Source of the DNA: Myxococcales bacterium
GTDB lineage: Bacteria; Myxococcota_C; UBA6777
DNA length: 15,032 bases
Direction of reading: 5' to 3'
Assembly: GCA_027005175.1 (NCBI GenBank)
Contig: JALTMC010000503.1
Span: 1 to 15,032 of the forward strand
The notes under the pieces were generated by a model, which made no database searches, was not told the DNA's origin, and saw nothing but the letters and a program-made list of their open reading frames with translations. Positions 7,794-13,932 of this stretch are shown piece after piece. Each line of letters starts with the position of its first letter. The stretch's first letter is position 1. Made by a program: the position numbers and the translations under genes.

Positions 7794-9195
7794 AGGAGCC
7801 TAAAGCGATTTCGGCAGCTTCGAGGACGGTTTCACTGAGGGTTGGGTGGGGGTGGATCGTATGCGCGAGGTCATCCAGAAAAGCATCGAGTTCGAGGGCT
7901 AGGGCTCCTTCCGCAATCAACTCTGCTGCATGGGCACCTGCAATGTGAACACCGAGAATACGCTCTGTCTCCACGTCATAAACGATCTTGGAGAGACCTT
8001 CTGTAGCGCCCAAGGACATCGCACGGCCGGAGGCTTTCCAAGGAAACACTCCTATTTTGACGTCATATCCCGCTTCTTTGGCCTGGGCCTCTGTCAGTCC
8101 AACCGTTGCGATCTCTGGGTCTGTAAACATAACTGCTGGAACACAACGCACATCATAGGCTGACGGGTGACCGGCGATCACTTCGGCTGCCACTTTCGCT
8201 TCGCGGTATGCTTTGTGTGCGAGCATTGGTTGGCCTGTGATATCACCAATGGCGAAGATGTGAGGGACACTGGTTCGACGTTCGATGTCAACAGCCAAGA
8301 AACCGTAATCATCGGTTGCGAGACCTGCTTTGTCCAGCCCAAGGCCATCACTATAGGGACGGCGACCGATGGAGATCAGTACCTTGTCAGCTTTGATATC
8401 TTTCGTGTTGCCTTCTGTATCTTCAACCACCAGCTTCCCTGGCGTGGCACTTTTGGCTTTGTGCTTGAGTAAGACGCTCATCCCCAGCTTCTTGGTGCGT
8501 CGATTGAGAACTCGTGTGATTTCCGGCTCCAATTGACCACCAAGGAGCTGATCCTGAAGTTCGACGATCGTTACCTTTGCGCCAAGTTTACAGTAGACTG
8601 TACCTAATTCTAGACCGATATAGCCTCCACCAATCACGACCATATGCTCTGGTACTTCTCGTAGGTCGAGGGCCTCTGTCGATCCAATCACAAAGTCCCC
8701 ATCCACTGGTATTGGAGGCAACTCTAAGGGGACACTGCCTGTTGCGATAATGACGTTGTCAAAGTCAACCATCTGCACCCGATCGTCAGCTCCAATCACT
8801 TCAAGCTGCTTGGGACTACGAAAGGCTGCAACTCCTTGTATGATACGGACGCCATTGCCTTTTTCAAGGGATGCTACTCCACCAGTTAAGCGTTTGATGA
8901 TCCCGCTCTTCCAGTCTTGCAGTTTGTCCATATTGACTTTTACACTGCCATCAAGCTCTAGCCCCATGGTCGATGCATGATTCATTTGCTCGAACACTTC
9001 TGCCGCATGAATCAAAGCTTTGCTGGGAATGCAGCCTTCATTCAGACAAACACCACCAAGGGTTGGACGCTTGTCTATTAAGATGACATCCTGACCCAAT
9101 TGTGCCAAGCGTATGGCTGCAACATAACCACCCGGACCTCCACCGATAACAACCGAATCACACATCTCTGTAGCATTCACATTTCCAACAACCAT
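7765..9195 (-). CDS. lpdA: Dihydrolipoyl dehydrogenase (E3)
   Basis: FAD-dependent E3 subunit that reoxidises the dihydrolipoyl arm of E2 with NAD+. All hallmarks are present in its 476 residues: FAD-binding GGGPGG at 18-23; redox-active disulfide Cys50/Cys55 in GGVCLNEGCIPSK; NAD-binding GGGYIG at 189-194; second FAD motif around AIGD (315-318); dimer-interface HPHPTLSE with catalytic His450 and Glu455. The ATG at 9195 follows a GAGGAAGAG ribosome binding site at a suitable distance. It is the last gene of the dehydrogenase operon, 59 bases after E2. The final residues (SCAHFQSSNR) go beyond the usual family end and are encoded by the first unit of a tandem repeat array, so the C-terminus has probably been altered by that array. 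Confidence 0.97.
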   Translation of the reverse strand: MVVGNVNATEMCDSVVIGGGPGGYVAAIRLAQLGQDVILIDKRPTLGGVCLNEGCIPSKALIHAAEVFEQMNHASTMGLELDGSVKVNMDKLQDWKSGIIKRLTGGVASLEKGNGVRIIQGVAAFRSPKQLEVIGADDRVQMVDFDNVIIATGSVPLELPPIPVDGDFVIGSTEALDLREVPEHMVVIGGGYIGLELGTVYCKLGAKVTIVELQDQLLGGQLEPEITRVLNRRTKKLGMSVLLKHKAKSATPGKLVVEDTEGNTKDIKADKVLISIGRRPYSDGLGLDKAGLATDDYGFLAVDIERRTSVPHIFAIGDITGQPMLAHKAYREAKVAAEVIAGHPSAYDVRCVPAVMFTDPEIATVGLTEAQAKEAGYDVKIGVFPWKASGRAMSLGATEGLSKIVYDVETERILGVHIAGAHAAELIAEGALALELDAFLDDLAHTIHPHPTLSETVLEAAEIALGSCAHFQSSNR

Positions 9196-9254
9196 GACTC
9201 TTCCTCTTTCACTCTGTGTTCGGGAGCATTCAAATGGGTTGTGTCAACAGCGTT

Positions 9255-10592
9255 CTAAATTTGTGTAAACAAATAGCTGGGATCACCAAGCATGGTGGCG
9301 ATCAGTCGCATAAATCGAGCACCTGTAGCACCATCGATAACTTGGTGGTCAAAGGAGGTGCTAAGGAACATGCGTTTGCGAATACAGATCTCTCCATCGA
9401 CAACAGCGGGTCGGTCTTCAATGCTGTGTACGCCAATGATAGCAACTTCGGGATAGTTGATGATCGGTGTGGCGTGGACACCACCCAAGGGGCCGATATT
9501 CGTGATGGTAAAGGTACCGCCTCGCATCTCCTCCAACTTTAAGTCTCGGGTACGAGCGCGTTTTGCCAGGTCTGCGATCTCAGTGGCGATCTGTGCGATC
9601 GACTTGGTCTCTGCGTTCTTGATGACCGGAACGACCAAGCCTTCGGGTGTATCGACTGCGATACCTATGTTGTAGTAGTGCTTGTAAGTGATCTCGCCCG
9701 TTTCTTGATCCCAGGTGCTATTGAAAATGGGGTAGGCTTTGAGAGCTGCTACAATAGCCTTTACAAAGTAAGCGAGGGGGCTGAGTTTGATGTCGTCTTT
9801 CTTGAGGCGAGCCTTCGCTGCACCATAGACATCCCAAAACTCTGTCAAGTCGGCCTCTTCCACATGAGTCACATGAGTTAGCTTTCGCATCGACAGCGCC
9901 ATTTGCTCAGCCATACGACGTTTCAGGAACGACATCGGAACGCGCTCTTCTGAACCGTACTCCGTACTGCTGAGAGTGGGAGCGGCAGCTGGTGATATAG
10001 CGGGGGCAGTCCTTGTTGTTGCGGTGGGGGCGACAACATGAGCCGCTTGGACAGGTGCCTGTCCCGCTGCGGTGTCGATGTCTTCGTCTGTGATGCGTCC
10101 TGCGCGTCCCGTTCCTACCACTGTTGTGATGTCGACACCCAACTTGCGAGCCAGTGCTCGTGTATGAGGTGTGGCTCGCACATCTTGAGGGCGTCCTGCC
10201 ACTGGCACTGGCGCTATGGCTGCCACAGGTGTAACCGGGGTCGCAACAGCAATCGGAGTCGCAACAGAAACCGGGGCTGTGACAACAGGCGCTGCGGCAG
10301 GAGTGGCTGCGGCACTGCTTCCATTTTGGGGGGGCGGTGTTGCGTTGTCACCTTCTGTTTCGAAGGTTACAAGGACGTTGCCGACAATGATTAACTCACC
10401 GGGGCTGCCGTGAAACTTAAGGATCTTTCCTGTAGTAGGAGAGGGGATCTCGACCACAGCTTTGTCTGTCTCGACACGGCAAAGTGGTTGGTCTTCTTTG
10501 ACGCTATCGCCTTCTTGGGCCAGCCATTCTACCAACTGACCTTCGTGAATACCTTCTCCCACATCTGGGAACAAAAACTCGTGCGTGGCCAT
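9255..10592 (-). CDS. pdhC: Dihydrolipoamide acyltransferase (E2) of a 2-oxoacid dehydrogenase, probably pyruvate
   Basis: The core transacylase that moves the acetyl group from lipoamide to CoA and scaffolds the complex. Its 445 residues hold one lipoyl domain (about 1-80, lipoyl-Lys44 in ETDKAVVEI), an Ala/Pro/Val-rich flexible linker (about 83-135), a peripheral-subunit binding domain (about 138-173, ATPHTRALARKLGV then GRAGRITDEDI), a second Ala/Pro linker, and the catalytic domain (about 215-445). The active-site motif reads DHQVIDG (His416, Asp420), with Gln where many family members have Arg. The ATG at 10592 is chosen over one 24 bases upstream because GGAG lies 7 bases before it and the protein then starts directly with the lipoyl fold (MATHEFLFPDVGEG). 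It follows E1-beta after 121 bases that contain 22-bp repeats. Specificity for pyruvate rather than branched-chain acids is inferred. Confidence 0.95.
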   Translation of the reverse strand: MATHEFLFPDVGEGIHEGQLVEWLAQEGDSVKEDQPLCRVETDKAVVEIPSPTTGKILKFHGSPGELIIVGNVLVTFETEGDNATPPPQNGSSAAATPAAAPVVTAPVSVATPIAVATPVTPVAAIAPVPVAGRPQDVRATPHTRALARKLGVDITTVVGTGRAGRITDEDIDTAAGQAPVQAAHVVAPTATTRTAPAISPAAAPTLSSTEYGSEERVPMSFLKRRMAEQMALSMRKLTHVTHVEEADLTEFWDVYGAAKARLKKDDIKLSPLAYFVKAIVAALKAYPIFNSTWDQETGEITYKHYYNIGIAVDTPEGLVVPVIKNAETKSIAQIATEIADLAKRARTRDLKLEEMRGGTFTITNIGPLGGVHATPIINYPEVAIIGVHSIEDRPAVVDGEICIRKRMFLSTSFDHQVIDGATGARFMRLIATMLGDPSYLFTQI

Positions 10593-10611
10593 ATATAAGC
10601 TCCATAGAAAA

Positions 10612-10688
10612 GTCAAAAGCGGATCGCAACTCGGTCAAAAGCGGATCGCAGCTCGGTCAAAAGCGGATCGCAGCTCGGTCAAAAGTGG
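10612..10688. repeat. 22-bp tandem repeat between E1-beta and E2
   Basis: Three consecutive 22-base units (10612-10633, 10634-10655, 10656-10677), each starting GTCAAAAGCGGATCGCA. The second and third are identical and the first differs at one base. A fourth, partial copy begins at 10678 (GTCAAAAGTGG). The array starts about 20 bases upstream of the E2 start and ends 26 bases from the E1-beta stop. The period is not a multiple of three, and the array lies wholly between genes. Confidence 0.95.
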
Positions 10689-10713
10689 TTTGTCACCGGA
10701 TTTAATAGCAACA

Positions 10714-11736
10714 TCAAAATTCCAGTGCTGTTCGAGCTGCCTTGAGGATGCGTTTGTTGTCAGGCAGGTACATCTTTTCTGTGGCCGCGTAGGGCATGGG
10801 GGTGTCATATCCGGTGACACGGCCCACAGGGGCAAGTAGATGTAACAGACACTTGTCATTGACCAGGGTGCAAATCTCTGAAGAGATGCTACAGAGTCTA
10901 GGAGCTTCTTGTATGACTACAATACGGCCTGTTTTGGTGACAGAGGTGACAATGGCTTCGCGGTCCATCGGGTGGATGGTGCGGAGGTCAATGACCTCTG
11001 TGCTGACCCCTTCCTCTGTGAGTGTCTTGGCTGCCTCAAGAGTGGGGCGCATCATGGCACCATAACTGACCAGGGTCAGGTCGTTGCCTTCTTGAATGAT
11101 GTTGGCTTTGCCCAGGGGAACGGTGTAGGAATCAACAGGGATATCTTCACGGAAGGCACGGTAAATACGCTTGGGCTCCATGAAAATAACAGGGTCATTG
11201 GAGCGAATCGAAGCGATCAACAGTCCCTTGGTATCGTAGGGAGTGCTGGGTATCACGACTTTAAGTCCTGGAGAGTGGGTCATGATGGCTTCGTAGGACT
11301 CGCTGTGCATCTCAGGGGCGTGAATCCCGCCACCATAAGGCATCCGAATAACAAGGGGCACAGAGTGCCGACTTCGGGTTCTCCAGCGATACCGTGCAGC
11401 GTGAGAGAATAGCTGGTTGATGGAGGGATAAACAAATCCCATAAACTGGATCTCACCGATAGGCCGGAGGCCTCCAAGAGCCATTCCTATGCCTGCACCA
11501 ACAATCCCACTCTCTGCGATAGGAGTGTCCATCACACGCTTGGGGCCAAATTGGTCGAGCAAGCCTTCGGTGGCACGAAAGACGCCACCGTCTTTTCCGA
11601 TATCTTCGCCCAGTACGACAACGCTGGGGTCATTTTCCATCTCAACTCGCATGGCATCAGCCACGGCTTGAACAATGGTGGCACGCATCGTCTTGCCTTT
11701 TGCGGTGGGCTTACTCACAGTTGCTACTTGTGTCAT
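10714..11736 (-). CDS. pdhB: 2-oxoacid (pyruvate) dehydrogenase E1 component, beta subunit
   Basis: Beta subunit of the heterotetrameric thiamine-diphosphate decarboxylase, 340 residues against about 325 usually. The extra length is a polar N-terminal extension (about 15 residues) before MRATIVQAVADAM. Recognisable blocks are VVLGEDIGKDGGVFRATEGL, DTPIAESGIVGAGIGMALGG, RMPYGGGIHAPEMHSES and SPGLKVVIPSTPYD, followed by the C-terminal transketolase domain (ATP-independent, from about residue 210). The ATG at 11736 abuts the E1-alpha stop (11737-11739) with no gap, and AGGAGAA inside the end of E1-alpha serves as ribosome binding site. The two E1 subunits are thus translationally coupled, as expected for equal stoichiometry. 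Confidence 0.96.
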   Translation of the reverse strand: MTQVATVSKPTAKGKTMRATIVQAVADAMRVEMENDPSVVVLGEDIGKDGGVFRATEGLLDQFGPKRVMDTPIAESGIVGAGIGMALGGLRPIGEIQFMGFVYPSINQLFSHAARYRWRTRSRHSVPLVIRMPYGGGIHAPEMHSESYEAIMTHSPGLKVVIPSTPYDTKGLLIASIRSNDPVIFMEPKRIYRAFREDIPVDSYTVPLGKANIIQEGNDLTLVSYGAMMRPTLEAAKTLTEEGVSTEVIDLRTIHPMDREAIVTSVTKTGRIVVIQEAPRLCSISSEICTLVNDKCLLHLLAPVGRVTGYDTPMPYAATEKMYLPDNKRILKAARTALEF

Positions 11737-12810
11737 CTATAAGTTCTCCTGCATTTCTGCCATCTGTTCGAGCAAGTGGAGGGGGATCTCCTCGTAGAGA
11801 TGACGGAAGGTTTCCAGGGGATCAGGTTTCGACATCGCATCGCGATCCGCAACTTCCTTCGCGACCCAGGCGTCCACTTCTTCCTCTAGTTTGGCTTGAA
11901 GTGCATCATCCAACACTTTTTGACTGCGAAGATAAGTCTCCAAACGCAGAAGCGGATCTTTGGGCTTCCACTCTTCCAGCTCCTCGGGGGGACGGTATTT
12001 GGAGGCGTCATCTGCGGTGGTATGGTCTTCCATACGGTAGGTGATGGCTTCGATCAGGGTGGGACCTTCGCCACGTCGGGCTCGGTCCAAAGCATCTCGG
12101 GTCACCTGGTACATCGCCATGACATCGTTACCATCAACCTGAACGCCAGGAATTCCATAACCAAATGCCTTTTGCGCCAGAGTGCTTGCTTTGTTTTGAT
12201 GGTGACGGGGAACGCTGATCGCCCAATGGTTGTTCTGGATGATGATCACGGCAGGTGCGTTGTATACTCCTGCGAAGTTGCAGGCTTCGTGAAAGTCGCC
12301 TTCGGATGTTCCGCCATCGCCAATAAATATCAGCGCTGCGGCGTCTTTCTTTTGGTAAGCCATCGCCATCGCAAGGCCTACGCCATGCAGGGTTTGTGAG
12401 CCCACAGGAACACAGATGGGCAGGGAGTTAATCCCTTCTTCAAACTCGGAGCCGCGCTCATCACCACCCCAATAGGCTAGGATCTTAGAGCCAGGTACGC
12501 CATGTACCATCATCACTCCTTGCTCTCGAAAGGATGGTACGACCCAGTCGTCTTTTTTGAGGGCAAAGCCCGCACCACATTGAGTGGCTTCCTGGCCTAT
12601 AAGACTTGGGTAGGTTCCAAGGCGTCCGGTCCGTTGCAAGGCGAGAGCCTTGCGGTCAAAGCGACGGAAAAACAACATCCATCGATACATATCAAGGAGC
12701 TTGTCATGGTTCAGGTCTTTGGGCACACCCAGCTTCGAATCCACTTTTCCTTTGGGGCTGAGTATCTGAATATTGTGAATCTGTTCTTTAAACACTACCT
12801 TGCGGGGCAT
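11737..12810 (-). CDS. pdhA: 2-oxoacid (pyruvate) dehydrogenase E1 component, alpha subunit
   Basis: The alpha subunit binds thiamine diphosphate and, with E1-beta, decarboxylates the 2-oxoacid and reductively acylates the E2 lipoyl group. Its 357 residues show the substrate-side block RLGTYPSLIGQEA (63-75), the thiamine-diphosphate motif from GDGGTSEGDFHEA (164) to QNN (192-194), and the activation-loop region MEDHTTADDASKYRP (260-274). That loop style and the EEWKPKDPLLR stretch after it favour pyruvate dehydrogenase of the Gram-positive/archaeal kind over the branched-chain enzyme, though the latter is not excluded. The ATG at 12810 is preferred over one at 12927 because GAGGAGAG (12816-12823) precedes it and the first 39 residues of the longer form look non-coding. 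First gene of the four-gene operon, behind a structured leader. Confidence 0.95.
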   Translation of the reverse strand: MPRKVVFKEQIHNIQILSPKGKVDSKLGVPKDLNHDKLLDMYRWMLFFRRFDRKALALQRTGRLGTYPSLIGQEATQCGAGFALKKDDWVVPSFREQGVMMVHGVPGSKILAYWGGDERGSEFEEGINSLPICVPVGSQTLHGVGLAMAMAYQKKDAAALIFIGDGGTSEGDFHEACNFAGVYNAPAVIIIQNNHWAISVPRHHQNKASTLAQKAFGYGIPGVQVDGNDVMAMYQVTRDALDRARRGEGPTLIEAITYRMEDHTTADDASKYRPPEELEEWKPKDPLLRLETYLRSQKVLDDALQAKLEEEVDAWVAKEVADRDAMSKPDPLETFRHLYEEIPLHLLEQMAEMQENL

Positions 12811-12819
12811 TCTATCTCT

Positions 12820-12923
12820 CCTCAAAGCAAGCATGCTTTGGATTTGAGGTGTTTCTACAGAGGAGTTCCTCTCTGCAACTCGCTCTCGAATACGGAGTCC
12901 CCACAATCTCGGATGGGGAATCC
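12820..12923 (-). promoter_or_regulatory. Structured 5' leader of the dehydrogenase operon
   Basis: Three inverted repeats occur in order toward the E1-alpha start. First, TCCCCA (12898-12903) with TGGGGA (12914-12919), extended to 9 of 10 pairs over 12894-12923. Second, AGAGGA with TCCTCT (12859-12872). Third, CCTCAAA (12820-12826) with TTTGAGG (12843-12849). The third covers the GAGG part of the ribosome binding site (12816-12823). An alternative stem, CAAAGC (12823-12828) with GCTTTG (12835-12840), is mutually exclusive with it. AAGCATGCTT (12829-12838) is also a perfect DNA palindrome. A regulated leader is inferred from arrangement alone; I recognise no known riboswitch class. Confidence 0.4.
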
Positions 12924-12966
12924 TCACAACGAACGGCCACTACAAACGGATGAAATCGTATTTCAA

Positions 12967-12972
12967 ATGATA
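12967..12972 (-). promoter_or_regulatory. Candidate -10 hexamer of the dehydrogenase operon
   Basis: TATCAT on the minus strand matches the -10 consensus at five of six positions and sits in the most AT-rich part of this spacer. It would start transcription near 12960 and give a leader of about 150 bases containing all three inverted repeats. No convincing -35 hexamer is seen at standard spacing, so this is tentative. Confidence 0.25.
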
Positions 12973-13164
12973 GAAAATAAAAATGAAGTATTTTCAGCGT
13001 TTAGCTGTGTTGGTAGCACCCGTGTAGGAGTCGGAGCAGGTGTGGAATAACACGCCTTGTCTTTTCTGTCAATCAAGCCCTATCGCAACAACGCTCAGGT
13101 TGGTTCGATCTTTTTGTTTTTGAGTGGGTCTCTTGGCAGCTTGCAAAGCGAGTCTCTTTGATGC

Positions 13165-13719
13165 CTATTTCCATTTGTTACTTTTTTCTCTCTCTTTGCT
13201 TTTGAACGCAGGTAATCGTGTTCGAGGAGGGAGTTTTACTACAGCGTTGATTTTGCAAATACGGTTGTAGTTTACACAAACCCTTTTACACGCATACCGG
13301 GCTCGTCTCTGCCAGCGTAGAAACCGTCGAGCCCAACGTCGAAACTGGCGACGAGAGGGGCGACGACGCCAACGCTTGCGAGGCTGCTGCTTTTTTCTCG
13401 AACTGATGCATAGCTTTGTACAGCGAGAGCGAACAACACGCTTATATCCCTTACAAAACCAGGGAGCCTTGCAATCGAGAACACAAGCTCTAAAGCTGAC
13501 GCCAGCGCGGGCTTTGCAGTACTCGCGCCCCTTGGGGCCACATCGATAGAAGTTTCGATAGCCTCTTTTGTCACAACGCGTCATGCATTTCATCTGATGC
13601 TTAATTCGCAGCTTCTTCATCCTCTGCTTCGGAGTGAGAGGCAGCTGTGCATTTGTGGGCATTCCCAACCCAAGCCACCCCAAAAACAAGACTCCTGCTA
13701 CGATGTTGATTCGAAGCAT
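13165..13719 (-). CDS. Small exported arginine- and cysteine-rich protein with CX3C motifs, unknown function
   Basis: I do not recognise a family. The ATG at 13719 is chosen because AAGGAG precedes it closely and a signal peptide follows directly (hydrophobic residues about 5-20, likely cleavage after TNA at 24). A reading frame starting at 13806 would add 29 residues in front of that signal. Of the 184 residues, the predicted mature 160 contain 12 cysteines: 45, 49, 60, 68, 79, 83, 89, 100, 104, 144, 148 and 155. Eight of them form four CX3C pairs. Residues about 110-142 are extremely rich in Arg and Trp (RKRWRRR, RRFLRWQRR). The even cysteine number and the export signal suggest a disulfide-bonded periplasmic or secreted protein, and the charge suggests binding to an anionic surface, nucleic acid or membrane. 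It is divergent from the ATPase gene and far from the dehydrogenase operon. Confidence 0.75.
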   Translation of the reverse strand: MLRINIVAGVLFLGWLGLGMPTNAQLPLTPKQRMKKLRIKHQMKCMTRCDKRGYRNFYRCGPKGREYCKARAGVSFRACVLDCKAPWFCKGYKRVVRSRCTKLCISSRKKQQPRKRWRRRPSRRQFRRWARRFLRWQRRARYACKRVCVNYNRICKINAVVKLPPRTRLPAFKSKEREKSNKWK

Positions 13720-13784
13720 ACGCTCTCCTTCTTGCTCGTTGTCATCATTTCGAATTCGCTTTGGGAATGTTACTATGATTTTGT

Positions 13785-13816
13785 TGTGACATGCAATGAC
13801 AGTCACATGGTATATA
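13785..13816 (+). promoter_or_regulatory. Possible regulatory dyad and extended -10 in the divergent spacer
   Basis: TGTGAC (13785-13790) and GTCACA (13802-13807) form an exact 6-bp dyad with an 11-base gap. TGGTATATA at 13808-13816 resembles an extended -10 element facing the ATPase gene. Both lie in the 213-base spacer between two divergent genes, where promoters are expected. No -35 element at proper spacing was identified. Confidence 0.25.
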
Positions 13817-13830
13817 CATGGGGCGGTCGT

Positions 13831-13881
13831 GGAGTTGCTGGTTGTTTGAAGTGGAGTTGCTGGTTGTTTGCAGTGGAGTTG
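13831..13881. repeat. 22-bp tandem duplication before the ATPase gene
   Basis: Two adjacent 22-base units (13831-13852 and 13853-13874), both beginning GGAGTTGCTGGTTGTTTG, differ at one base. A third partial copy (GGAGTTG) follows at 13875-13881. The period is not a multiple of three, which argues that the ATPase reading frame starts downstream of it. Confidence 0.95.
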
Positions 13882-13932
13882 TGCTTTTGCTCCGTCATCG
13901 ATGTGGCTTGGATATCCCCAAAAGGAAGTGGT

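Larger units (their letters stand above)
12811..13164. other. Upstream region of the dehydrogenase operon
   Basis: 354 bases without a supported gene. From the E1-alpha start outward it holds the ribosome binding site, three inverted repeats (12820-12849, 12859-12872, 12894-12923), an AT-rich block (about 12950-12995) likely to contain the promoter, and then mixed sequence up to the stop of the small cysteine-rich gene. An imperfect inverted repeat, GGTGTG (13039-13044) with CACGCC (13051-13056), lies farther upstream. Confidence 0.6.

Noticed and set aside
7586-7948. 120-codon plus-strand frame over the lpd 3' repeats
   Set aside because: Its sequence is the antisense of the tandem repeats and of lpd; no domain or ribosome binding site is seen.
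10612-10688. CRISPR-like array
   Set aside because: The 22-base units are directly adjacent with no unique spacers, and no cas gene is present.
12811-12927. E1-alpha start at 12927
   Set aside because: The added 39 residues have no counterpart in the family and cross the inverted repeats; a strong ribosome binding site precedes the ATG at 12810.
12502-13050. 182-codon plus-strand frame over the E1-alpha start and leader
   Set aside because: Two thirds of it is antisense to well-supported E1-alpha; the product resembles nothing and no good start signal precedes it.
13785-13807. CRP-type binding site
   Set aside because: The half-sites TGTGA and TCACA are present but separated by 13 bases instead of 6, so it is not a CRP-consensus site; kept only as a generic dyad.
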